Assembly (NCBI RefSeq): GCF_016862455.1
Contig: NZ_BOMZ01000048.1
Span: 1 to 64,000, forward strand
From: Actinoplanes utahensis
Lineage (GTDB): Bacteria; Actinomycetota; Actinomycetes; Mycobacteriales; Micromonosporaceae
Direction of reading: 5' to 3'
Length of the DNA: 64,000 bases
The notes below the pieces were generated by a model, which saw only the letters and a list, made by a program, of their open reading frames with translations, did not search any database and was not told the origin of the DNA. Shown here one piece after another: positions 15,665 to 23,152 of the stretch (position 1 is its first letter; every line of letters starts with the position of its first letter). The position numbers and the translations under genes are program-made.

Positions 15665-16260
15665 CGGGGGATGCCCAGCGTGACCAGCAGGTCTTCGTGG
15701 AGCTGGAACCAGACCGCGTGGTACGAGGTGGTGGTGTCGGCCAGAAACTCCAGACGGCCGGAGGAAGCCTGTGCCAGCGCCGCCGTCAACCGCCCCCGGT
15801 AGCGCCCGAATCGGGGCAGCGCCGCCTCCAGATCGGCACAGACCGGCCCGGCACGCCGGTCCAGGTCGGTGAATCGGTCCAGCACCCGAGCGTCATACCC
15901 GGCGTCTACGTGATCGTTGACGGTCGTGACCCCGTCGACGGTCCGCATGTGCCACGCCGAACACAGATCCAGCAGTTCCGGGTTGAGCACCATGAACCGC
16001 TCATACGCCCCGGTCACCGCCGCCGTGGCCCCGGCCGTCTCTCGCTGCTCGGCGATCAGCCGGGCATCCTCGGCCTTGCCCGCCTCGGTCAGTCCCCAGC
16101 CCCCGAAGGCCCCCGGCGTGCGTGTCACCAGACCGGCCACCGCCAGGTCGATCAGCCGCGACTCCGCCTCCGGCGCCGATAGCCCGGCGGCGTCGGCGAC
16201 CCGGTCCAGGTCGGTGAATCCCATGCACCGCAGCGTGTGCAGCACGAGCAGGTCGGTCAT
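15661..16260 (-). CDS. Winged-HTH regulatory protein, partner of the dikinase-like gene
   Basis: A 199-residue protein from ATG 16260. The first 70 residues form a DNA-binding winged helix (LLVLHTLRCMGFTDLDRVAD, LSAPEAESRLIDLAVAGLV, GGWGLTEAGK). The remaining 120 residues are an all-alpha effector-like domain (AYERFMVLNPELLDLCSAWH, FGRYRGRLTAALAQ). Its stop overlaps the dikinase start and its start overlaps the TetR stop (ATGA in both cases), so translation of the three genes is coupled. Regulation of the dikinase or direct contact with it is inference from context. No ligand is known. Confidence 0.75.
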   Translation of the reverse strand: MTDLLVLHTLRCMGFTDLDRVADAAGLSAPEAESRLIDLAVAGLVTRTPGAFGGWGLTEAGKAEDARLIAEQRETAGATAAVTGAYERFMVLNPELLDLCSAWHMRTVDGVTTVNDHVDAGYDARVLDRFTDLDRRAGPVCADLEAALPRFGRYRGRLTAALAQASSGRLEFLADTTTSYHAVWFQLHEDLLVTLGIPR

Positions 16261-17291
16261 GGCCGATCCTCGCGACGAGCGGACGCGACGGCGTGGCCGG
16301 CGCCGCGGCCCGACGCCCGGGCGACGATCCGGCCGCCGCGCACCCGGACCGAGGACTCGGTGTCGTCGGCGGTGGCCGCGCCGACTGCCGCGGCGAGCGA
16401 CGGTCCCTCGTCGAGCTCCACGTGCACCGGTGGGGCGGCCTCCGGCGGGAAGGCCTGCCGCAGGCACGCGCGGAGACCGGTGATCCGCAGCCGGATCAGG
16501 GCGCCCGTCTCGGCCGGGTCGCCGGTCACCACGGCCACGGTGACCCGGTCCTCCGGGTGGGCGGCACGCACCGCCTCCTCGGCCGCGCCGAGCCGGGCGG
16601 CCCCGAGCACCACGATCACGCCGTCCTCGGCGGGTTCGGGCTCCGGCCATGGGTCGTCACAGGGGTCGGCGCCGCCCACGAACGAGAGATGTGGGGGGTC
16701 CCAGGCGTCGGCGAGCTCGAGTCCGGTGAGGTGACCGCACGCCCGCGCCACCTCGAAGGGGTCGCCGAAGCCGGGCGCGGCCCCGGCGAGATGGTCGGCG
16801 CCGTGCAGCAGGGCGAGGATCAGCTCGGCGAGCCGCACCCGGCGGCCCGCCCGGGGTGGGCAGGACTCCAGCGCCAGCCCGAGCAGCAGCGCCTCGAGGC
16901 GGGTGAGCTGGCCGAGCACGGCCCGGCCCGGCTCGTCGTCGAAGACGCCGGTCACCGAGCGGGATCGCAAGCGGGCCGCGGCCGCCGTGTCGGTGGCGAG
17001 CGGGAGCCGCTGGAGCCAGGCGCGGGCGAACGCCTCGGCGGCGCCGGACACGTCGGCCGCGGTGACGGGCTCGATCGAGGCGTGTGGCCAGGCGTCGAGC
17101 AGGACGGCCAGGTAGAGCGATCGCTTGCTGGTGAAGTTCGAATACACCGCGCCGCGGGTCAGCTCGGCGCGCGCGGCGATCCGGTCGACCTTGGCGTCGG
17201 CATAGCCGTGCTCGGCGAACTCCTCGACGGCCGCATCGAGCACCGCCGCCCTGGTGCGTGCCTGCTGTTGCGCCCGTGTCATCCGAACCAT
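16257..17291 (-). CDS. Long TetR-family regulator with extra C-terminal domain
   Basis: A 344-residue protein. Residues 5-60 are a TetR N-terminal HTH (AVLDAAVEEFAEHGYADAKV, LTRGAVYSNFTSKRSLYLAV). A ligand domain follows to about 200, and then an unusual extra alpha/beta section of about 130 residues (VIVVLGAARLGAAEEAV, VTVAVVTGDPAETGALI). TetR proteins are usually 190-230 residues. The ATG at 17291 is chosen; GTG 17300 and ATG 17282 are alternatives, and none has a clear ribosome binding site. It leads the operon with the HTH and dikinase-like genes and faces the ABC-F gene. A palindrome stands 27 bp upstream. Confidence 0.78.
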   Translation of the reverse strand: MVRMTRAQQQARTRAAVLDAAVEEFAEHGYADAKVDRIAARAELTRGAVYSNFTSKRSLYLAVLLDAWPHASIEPVTAADVSGAAEAFARAWLQRLPLATDTAAAARLRSRSVTGVFDDEPGRAVLGQLTRLEALLLGLALESCPPRAGRRVRLAELILALLHGADHLAGAAPGFGDPFEVARACGHLTGLELADAWDPPHLSFVGGADPCDDPWPEPEPAEDGVIVVLGAARLGAAEEAVRAAHPEDRVTVAVVTGDPAETGALIRLRITGLRACLRQAFPPEAAPPVHVELDEGPSLAAAVGAATADDTESSVRVRGGRIVARASGRGAGHAVASARREDRP

Positions 17292-17310
17292 GCCAGGCAC
17301 GATACACTCG

Positions 17311-17337
17311 ACATCTGAATGTTCGGAACATCTGAAT
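17311..17337. promoter_or_regulatory. Operator candidate for the long TetR regulator
   Basis: Two direct copies of acatctgaat (17311-17320 and 17328-17337) frame an inverted repeat atgttc-g-gaacat (17319-17331). It lies just upstream of the TetR start and about 45 bp before the leader ORF of the ABC-F gene, so one site could control both directions. The length and symmetry fit a TetR operator. Confidence 0.5.
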
Positions 17338-17343
17338 AACCGG

Positions 17344-17370
17344 TTGGCGGCTCCGGATCACCCGGATAAC
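17344..17370 (+). promoter_or_regulatory. Possible promoter of the ABC-F gene
   Basis: A ttggcg element (17344-17349) and gataac (17365-17370) are separated by 15 bp, a little short of the preferred spacing. Transcription would begin close to the ATG of the leader ORF at 17380. This is a weak assignment from sequence alone. Confidence 0.3.
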
Positions 17371-17379
17371 CTTGCCGCC

Positions 17380-17456
17380 ATGTGTGACGGAATCATGTTC
17401 ATGAGGATGCGCAGCTGCCGCTGACGGCGGCGCGACGCTCCTGATTGCCCGCCGTC
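17380..17456 (+). promoter_or_regulatory. Candidate leader-peptide attenuator of the ABC-F gene
   Basis: A short ORF at 17380-17424 encodes MCDGIMFMRMRSCR and ends in TGA. That stop codon lies in the 5' arm of a hairpin with arms gacggcgg (17423-17430) and ccgccgtc (17449-17456) and an 18-nt loop. The ABC-F ATG is 98 bp further on. Short leader ORFs followed by stem-loops are known to control antibiotic-resistance ABC-F genes through drug-stalled ribosomes; that this one does so is inference. Confidence 0.5.
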
Positions 17457-17522
17457 TCGGCGTCCCGCCGGGCGGCCGCATCCGGCTACCCGGCTCTCTT
17501 CGAGCTGCGGAGCTTCCTCACC

Positions 17523-19073
17523 ATGTCCCACGCGCACCTTCGTGCCGAAAACGTCACCGTCCGTCTCGGCGCCCGCCTGGTCCTCGACCGGGTGTCCGTC
17601 ACCGTCTCACCGGCGTCCCGTCTGGCCGTCGTCGGTGAGAACGGCCGCGGCAAGACCACCCTGTTGAACGTCCTCGCCGGTCTGATCGTCCCCGCCGAGG
17701 GCGCGGTGCACCGATCCGGGACCATCGGGCTGGCCGCTCAGGCCCTGCACGCCGCCCCGGGCGACACCGTCGGCACGCTCACCGCGGCGGCCCTGGCCGA
17801 TTCGAGAGCCGCCCTGGCCACCCTGGACGAGGAGCTGGCCGCCGGCGAGTACGGCGATCGGTATGCGGCGGCCCTGGAGGCCGCCACCCGCCTCGACGCC
17901 TGGGATGCCGAACGCCGTGTCGACATCGCCCTGGAAGCCCTGGACGCCTGCACCGACCGGGGCCGTGAGCTGCGTACCCTCTCGGTCGGGCAGCGCTACC
18001 GGGTGCGACTGGCCTGTCTGCTCGGCGCGCACCACGACATCCTGCTGCTGGACGAGCCGACGAACCATCTGGACGCCTCCGGCCTGGCGTTCCTGACCGC
18101 CCGGCTCCGCGCCCACTCCGGCGGCATCGCGCTGGTCAGCCACGACCGGCAACTCCTGCGCGACGTCGCCGGCCAGTTCCTCGACCTCGATCCGAGCGTG
18201 GACGGCCGGGCGCGTCTCCATGCCGGCGGCTACGACGGGTGGCAGACCGGTCGCCGCCGGGACCGGGCCGCCTGGGAACAGGACTACGCCGAACAGCAGG
18301 CCGAACACGCCCGGCTGTCGGCGGCGGTGGACCGGGCACGCGGCCGGCTGACCACCGGATGGCGCCCGGACAAGGGCGTCGACAAGCACAGACGCCAGTC
18401 GCACACGCCCGGGGTGGTGCAGGCCCTCAACCGGGAGCGGGAGGCTCTCGAGGCACACCGGATCACGGTTCCCGAGCCGCCGCCGGCGCTCCGCTTCCCG
18501 GCCCTGGAGACCCGCAAAGGCATTCCACTTCTCACCACCGCCGGGGTACGGGTACCGGGGCGCCTGAACCACCCGGTCACCCTGACCCTGTCCGGCGGCG
18601 ACCGGCTGCTGGTGACCGGCGGCAACGGAACCGGCAAGTCCACCCTGCTGGCCCTGCTCGCCGGCCGGCTGCAACCGGCGGCCGGCACGGTGCACCGCTC
18701 GGGAGGGGCGCGCATCGCCCTGATCGCCCAGGAGGTTCCGCAGTGGCCCGCGGACGTGACCGCACACCGGCTGCTCCAGGGGCGGCCGAGGATGGGCCTG
18801 CTCGACCCGGAGGCCCTGCGCACCCCGGTCCGGCTGCTGTCGCAGGGTCAGCAGCGCCGCCTCGACCTCGCCCTGTCCCTGGCCGACCACCCCGACCTGC
18901 TGATCTTCGACGAGCCCACCAACCACCTGTCGTCCACCCTGGTCGACGAGCTGACCGAGGCCCTGCTGGGCACGAGTGCCGCCGTGGTCGTCGCCACCCA
19001 CGACCGGCAGCTGCTCGCCGACCTGTCCACCTGGCCCCGCCTGGACCTGGCTGTCACACCTGGTAGCCGCTGA
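17523..19073 (+). CDS. ABC-F family ATPase (possible ribosome protection)
   Basis: A 516-residue soluble protein with two ABC ATPase domains and no membrane segments, the mark of the ABC-F class. Domain 1: Walker A GENGRGKTT (38-46), signature LSVGQ, Walker B ILLLDEPTNHLD. A basic interdomain linker follows (about 240-330). Domain 2: Walker A GGNGTGKST, signature LSQGQ, Walker B LLIFDEPTNHL. Relatives in actinomycetes act on the ribosome and protect it from macrolides, lincosamides or related drugs. The upstream leader ORF and hairpin favour a resistance role over a housekeeping one. It overlaps the converging chemotaxis gene by 20 bp. Confidence 0.87.
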   Translation: MSHAHLRAENVTVRLGARLVLDRVSVTVSPASRLAVVGENGRGKTTLLNVLAGLIVPAEGAVHRSGTIGLAAQALHAAPGDTVGTLTAAALADSRAALATLDEELAAGEYGDRYAAALEAATRLDAWDAERRVDIALEALDACTDRGRELRTLSVGQRYRVRLACLLGAHHDILLLDEPTNHLDASGLAFLTARLRAHSGGIALVSHDRQLLRDVAGQFLDLDPSVDGRARLHAGGYDGWQTGRRRDRAAWEQDYAEQQAEHARLSAAVDRARGRLTTGWRPDKGVDKHRRQSHTPGVVQALNREREALEAHRITVPEPPPALRFPALETRKGIPLLTTAGVRVPGRLNHPVTLTLSGGDRLLVTGGNGTGKSTLLALLAGRLQPAAGTVHRSGGARIALIAQEVPQWPADVTAHRLLQGRPRMGLLDPEALRTPVRLLSQGQQRRLDLALSLADHPDLLIFDEPTNHLSSTLVDELTEALLGTSAAVVVATHDRQLLADLSTWPRLDLAVTPGSR

Positions 19074-20694
19074 CGGCGGAGCCGAGCCGCTGCGCCATGC
19101 CGGCGAGTTCCGCAGCCGTGCTGCGGGCCTCGTCGGCGCTGTGCGTGGTCTGGTTGGCGGTCTGCGCCACGCTGGTGATGTCCGCCGCGATGTTGCCCGA
19201 CCCGGAGGCCGCCTCGGCCACGTTGCGCCCCATCTCCCCGGTCGTGGCGGTCTGTTCCTCCACCGCCGCCGCGATCGCCGTCGCGTAGTCGTTGATCTGC
19301 GCGATCACGTTCCCGATGTCGCCGATCGCGGCGACCGCCGCGTCGGTGTCGGCCTGGATGGCGGCGATTCGCCGGCTGATGTCCTCGGTGGCCCGGGCGG
19401 TCTCCTGGGCCAGATCCTTGACCTCGGACGCGACCACCGCGAAGCCCTTGCCGGACTCGCCGGCGCGCGCCGCCTCGATCGTGGCGTTGAGGGCGAGCAG
19501 GTTGGTCTGCTCCGCGATGCTGGTGATCGCGTTGATCACCTCGCTGATCTCGGCGCTGGCCGCCCCGAGCTTGGCCATCGTGTCGCTGGTGCGCTCGGCC
19601 GCCGTGGTGGCGGTGCCGGCCACGTGGGCGGCGTCGCCGGCGCTGCTGGCGATCTCCCGGATCGACGCGCCCATCTCCTCGGTGCCGGCCGCGACGGTCT
19701 GCACGTTCGCGGAGATGATCTCGGCGGCGGCGGAGACCGATCCGGCCTGCTCGGCGGTGTTCTGCGCGGAGCGGGTGAGTTCCTCGGCGATGGCGGACAG
19801 CCGGTCGGAGGTGCCGGCCAGGGCGGTCGCGTCGTCGCGGACGTGCCGCACGGTGGTGGCGACGGTGGACGCCGTGCTGTTCAGGGCGGTGGCGAGCTCG
19901 CCGAGTTCGTCGGCGCCGCGGACGCCGGTCCGCGCGGTGAGGTCGCCGTCGTCGATGTGACGCAGCACCCGGACACATTCGGCGAGGGGCCGGGTGATCC
20001 CGCGGGCGATCAGCACTGCTACGGCGGCGCCGATGAGCAGGAGGACGACGACCGAGGTGAGCACGATGGCCCGGCCGTCGCGGTACGCGTCCTCGGCCAG
20101 CTCGTGCGATGCGCGGGCCTGCGCCACCGACTCCTCGGCCAGCACGTTCAGCGCATCCCGCAGGGTGGTGACCAGTGGCGACAGTTCGTTGGCGCGTACT
20201 GCCCGCACCTGGTCGAGGCGGCCCTGCTGAGCGAGTGGGAAGAGCCGGTCGGTGACGAGCTCGAGGTAGCCGGCCCAGGTGGTGGTGAACTTCTCGATGC
20301 TCTCCGCTTCGACCGTGCTGAGCGGCATCGCCCGGTAGGCGGTGATCCTGGTGTCGAGGTCCGACACCTCGGTGTCGAATTCCTCGCGTTCGGTGGCGCG
20401 GGTGGCGTCGTCGGCGGCGAGCAGGTACTCCAGGCCGTTGATCCGGACCCGGTTGAACCCGGAGCGGATGTCGGCGATCGCCTGGGTCTTGAGAGCTTCG
20501 GAGAACTCGCCCTCTTCGGTGTCCGCGATGCCGGCCATCTTCAGCATGCCGAAGACGCCGACCGCGCCACCGAGGGCCGCCACCAGCAGTACCGCGATCA
20601 GGATCTTGGGGCCGATCCGCAGATCGCTCAGCAGACGGCGGTTCACGGTCGCTGACGGCGCACCGAATGCGTTCATATGAGGAATCTTCGCCAT
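19054..20694 (-). CDS. Methyl-accepting chemotaxis protein
   Basis: A 546-residue membrane receptor. TM1 is at about 31-50, an all-helical sensor region lies outside (51-207), TM2 is at 209-231, HAMP covers about 232-283 (RGITRPLAECVRVL), and the cytoplasmic signalling domain follows. The highly conserved hairpin tip reads IAEQTNLLALNATIEAARAG, then GKGFAVVASEVKDLA. It would sense an unknown stimulus and control CheA kinase. No che or flagellar genes are in the window. Met 7 at 20676 is an equally plausible start. The gene implies a motile stage. Confidence 0.9.
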   Translation of the reverse strand: MAKIPHMNAFGAPSATVNRRLLSDLRIGPKILIAVLLVAALGGAVGVFGMLKMAGIADTEEGEFSEALKTQAIADIRSGFNRVRINGLEYLLAADDATRATEREEFDTEVSDLDTRITAYRAMPLSTVEAESIEKFTTTWAGYLELVTDRLFPLAQQGRLDQVRAVRANELSPLVTTLRDALNVLAEESVAQARASHELAEDAYRDGRAIVLTSVVVLLLIGAAVAVLIARGITRPLAECVRVLRHIDDGDLTARTGVRGADELGELATALNSTASTVATTVRHVRDDATALAGTSDRLSAIAEELTRSAQNTAEQAGSVSAAAEIISANVQTVAAGTEEMGASIREIASSAGDAAHVAGTATTAAERTSDTMAKLGAASAEISEVINAITSIAEQTNLLALNATIEAARAGESGKGFAVVASEVKDLAQETARATEDISRRIAAIQADTDAAVAAIGDIGNVIAQINDYATAIAAAVEEQTATTGEMGRNVAEAASGSGNIAADITSVAQTANQTTHSADEARSTAAELAGMAQRLGSAVSGYQV

Positions 20695-20777
20695 CCGGGC
20701 CGGGCGGCACGGCCGTTCCGCCGAAAAATGCCGGGCGCGGCTCCCCGAGGGTGGTGCGGTTTTGGCATAGTCGGCGC

Positions 20778-21176
20778 GTGATTCGCCTCTACTCGCTGTT
20801 CGCGCTGATCGACATCGTGTTGATCATCTGCGCGCTGATCTCCTGCCTCTCCGCCGAGGAACACGAGATCCGCGCACTTCCCCGGATCGTCTGGGTCATC
20901 CTGATCCTGCTGTTCTCCCCGATCGGCGGCATCGCCTGGTTCGTGGCCGGCCGCCCGCCGCGCCCGGTGAAACTCAGCAACGGCACCACCTGGCGGCCGG
21001 GCAGCGGCTTCCCGGAGAAGGGACGGCCCCGCTCGCCCGACGACGATCCGGAGTTCCTGAACGGTCTCGGCGCGCGGCAGAAGAAGGAGGACGAGGATCT
21101 GATGAAGAAGTGGGAGGCCGACCTGCGCCGCCGCGAGGAGGAGTTGAAGCGGCGCGAGCAGGGCGGCGCTGATTGA
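20778..21176 (+). CDS. PLDc_N-type membrane protein
   Basis: A 132-residue protein from a GTG at 20778. It has two N-terminal membrane segments (about 2-24 and 38-57) connected by a short loop with Glu-Glu-His, a GGIAWFVAGRP junction typical of the phospholipase D N-terminal (PLDc_N) module, and a charged C-terminal tail (KKEDEDLMKKWEADLRR) likely to be coiled coil. There is no PLD catalytic HKD motif. It is transcribed away from the chemotaxis gene. The role is unknown. Confidence 0.72.
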   Translation: MIRLYSLFALIDIVLIICALISCLSAEEHEIRALPRIVWVILILLFSPIGGIAWFVAGRPPRPVKLSNGTTWRPGSGFPEKGRPRSPDDDPEFLNGLGARQKKEDEDLMKKWEADLRRREEELKRREQGGAD

Positions 21177-21273
21177 TCGCCGATCGTCATGAATGAGGTC
21201 GGCATCGATGGAGATTGATCGTCGAGCGGCGTAGGTTGGCGGCAGACCGCACCGAAGGCGAAGGGCCACGCCG

Positions 21274-22395
21274 ATGACGCTCCGTGACGAACCTCCGTTC
21301 CGTGCCGACCACGTCGGCAGCCTGCTGCGTCCGCCGAGCCTGTTGAAGGCGCGCGAGCAGCGGGCCGTCGGCGAGATCGACGCCGCGGAGCTGCGCGCCG
21401 TCGAGGACGAGGCGATCCGCGAGGTCGTCCGGATGCAGCGCGACGTGGGCCTGCGTTCGGCCACCGACGGCGAGTTCCGCCGCACCTCGTGGCACATGGA
21501 CTTCATCTACCGGCTCGGCGGCATCCGGCCCACCGACGAGAAGATCCAGGTGCACTTCCGCAACGAGGACGGCGAACTCGACTTCGAGTCCGCCGCGCTG
21601 GCCGTCGACGGCCCGATCACCCTCGAGGAGACGGTCTTCGGATCCGACTTCGAGTTCCTGCACGCGCAGGTCGGCGACGATGTCACGGCCAAACTGACCA
21701 TCCCCTCGCCGAGCATGGTGCACTACCGCGGCGGGCGGGCCGCCATCGATCCGGACGTCTACCCCGACGAGGAGCGCTTCTGGGCCGACCTGAGCGCCGC
21801 CTACGCCGAGCAGGTCCGCCGGGTCGCCGCCCTCGGCTGCCGTTACCTGCAGCTCGACGACACCAGCCTGGCCTACCTCAACGACCCGGCCCAGCGGCGC
21901 CTGCTCACCGACCGCGGCGACGACGCCGAACACCAGCATCTCCGCTACATCCGGCAGATCAACGCGGCCATCGCCGGCCGCCCGGCCGGCCTGAACGTCA
22001 CCACCCACATGTGCCGCGGCAACTTCCGGTCCTCCTGGGCCGCCGAGGGCGGCTACGACTTCGTCGCCGAGGCGCTGTTCAGCGAACTCGCCGTCGACGG
22101 CTTCTTCCTCGAGTACGACGACGACCGCTCCGGCGGCTTCGCCCCGCTCCGTTTCGTCCCGCCCGGCAAGATGGTCGTCCTCGGCCTGGTCACCACCAAA
22201 CGCGGTGCTCTCGAATCCAAGGACACCCTGAAGCGCCGCATCGACGAGGCCGCCCGCTACATCCCCGTCGACCAGTTGTGCCTCTCCCCGCAGTGCGGCT
22301 TCTCCTCGACGGTCGAGGGCAACGCTCTCACCTACGCCGAACAGGTCGCCAAACTCCGCCTCATCGCCGAGACCGCCGCCGAGGTGTGGGGCTGA
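21274..22395 (+). CDS. MetE C-terminal-like methyltransferase (cobalamin-independent)
   Basis: A 373-residue protein of the YxjG/YxjH type, related to the C-terminal catalytic half of cobalamin-independent methionine synthase. It has the opening FRADHVGSLLRP, the QLDDTSLAYL segment and the Zn-binding residues His and Cys in THMCRGN, Glu in FFLEYDDD, and Cys in SPQCGFSS. Family members transfer a methyl group to a thiol, with homocysteine or another sulfur compound as acceptor and methyl donor not always folate. It lacks the N-terminal MetE half. It stands alone, facing the NUDIX gene at the 3' end. Confidence 0.87.
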   Translation: MTLRDEPPFRADHVGSLLRPPSLLKAREQRAVGEIDAAELRAVEDEAIREVVRMQRDVGLRSATDGEFRRTSWHMDFIYRLGGIRPTDEKIQVHFRNEDGELDFESAALAVDGPITLEETVFGSDFEFLHAQVGDDVTAKLTIPSPSMVHYRGGRAAIDPDVYPDEERFWADLSAAYAEQVRRVAALGCRYLQLDDTSLAYLNDPAQRRLLTDRGDDAEHQHLRYIRQINAAIAGRPAGLNVTTHMCRGNFRSSWAAEGGYDFVAEALFSELAVDGFFLEYDDDRSGGFAPLRFVPPGKMVVLGLVTTKRGALESKDTLKRRIDEAARYIPVDQLCLSPQCGFSSTVEGNALTYAEQVAKLRLIAETAAEVWG

Positions 22396-22400
22396 GCCCG

Positions 22401-22874
22401 TCAGTGCCGGAGCAGCCCGCCGACCGGGACCGGCGCGGTGTGGCCGGTCTCCGGAAGGTCCCGTGCCAGGGCGAGCCCGACGTCGACGAGTGACGCCCGC
22501 CGAAGCCCGGCCACCTCCGGCACCGGTATCCATGCCGATCCGGCGGTCTCCCCGTTCGGCTCCGGCCGCGGAGTTCCGCCGGTGATCCGTACCCGGTAGA
22601 AGATCCCGACGTTCTGGTGGTCGACCCCGGCCCGCGACTCGGCCGCCGGAATCACCCGCGAATCCACCCCGAGCAGCCGGTCGACCACCGCGTCATACCC
22701 GGTCTCCTCGGCGATCTCCCGGATCACCGCGTCGAACGGATCCTCGCCGTGCTCGACCCGCCCGCCCGGCAGGGTCCAGTCGATGTCCCCGTCCGCCGCC
22801 ACGAACCGCGCCAGCAGAACCCGTTCACCGTCGACACACACCGCATACGCCGCCAGCCGAAACCCCACACCCAT
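22401..22874 (-). CDS. NUDIX hydrolase
   Basis: A 157-residue single-domain protein with a complete Nudix box, GGRVEHGEDPFDAVIREI followed by AEETGY, which fits G-x5-E-x7-REUXEEXGU and includes the metal-binding Glu residues. It would hydrolyse a nucleoside diphosphate linked to some group X. The first strand FRLAAYAVCVDGERVLLAR is the standard Nudix N-terminus. The substrate cannot be predicted from sequence. It converges on the MetE-like gene, 5 bp apart. Confidence 0.88.
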   Translation of the reverse strand: MGVGFRLAAYAVCVDGERVLLARFVAADGDIDWTLPGGRVEHGEDPFDAVIREIAEETGYDAVVDRLLGVDSRVIPAAESRAGVDHQNVGIFYRVRITGGTPRPEPNGETAGSAWIPVPEVAGLRRASLVDVGLALARDLPETGHTAPVPVGGLLRH

Positions 22875-22955
22875 GACCCTGATCCTGCCCGACGTCGATC
22901 ACAGCCGGCTGCAAACCATGTTGATCATCTGGATCGGCGTCGATACGGTCGCCTC

Positions 22956-23129
22956 GTGACCCTGATGCGCCTGCTCCCACTCGCTGTGCTGGCCCTGCCC
23001 GTGTTGTCGCTCACCGCTTGCGGGAGTGGTGTCGGCGCGAACGACCACGACCCTTCCGCTGTGCAGGCGGCATACGACGAGCTGTATACCGCCTGTGAAG
23101 CGGCCGGCGCACCGTGGGGAGTGAAATGA
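22956..23129 (+). CDS. Small lipoprotein
   Basis: A peptide of 57 residues from GTG 22956 (or 54 from ATG 22965). It has a typical lipoprotein signal: basic MRLLP, hydrophobic core, lipobox LTAC (Cys 22), followed by Gly/Ser. The mature part is only about 35 residues (HDPSAVQAAYDELYTACEAA) and includes one more Cys. It is too short to assign a family. The clear signal sequence and divergent spacing from NUDIX support it as a real gene. Confidence 0.6.
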   Translation: MTLMRLLPLAVLALPVLSLTACGSGVGANDHDPSAVQAAYDELYTACEAAGAPWGVK

Positions 23130-23152
23130 TCAGCCCGTCCGGGGATCCGGGG

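Noticed and set aside
18848..20710. A 620-residue minus-strand ORF over the chemotaxis gene region
   Set aside because: It reads out of frame through the chemotaxis gene and gives Arg/His-rich nonsense; the real receptor is in the other frame with all MCP motifs.
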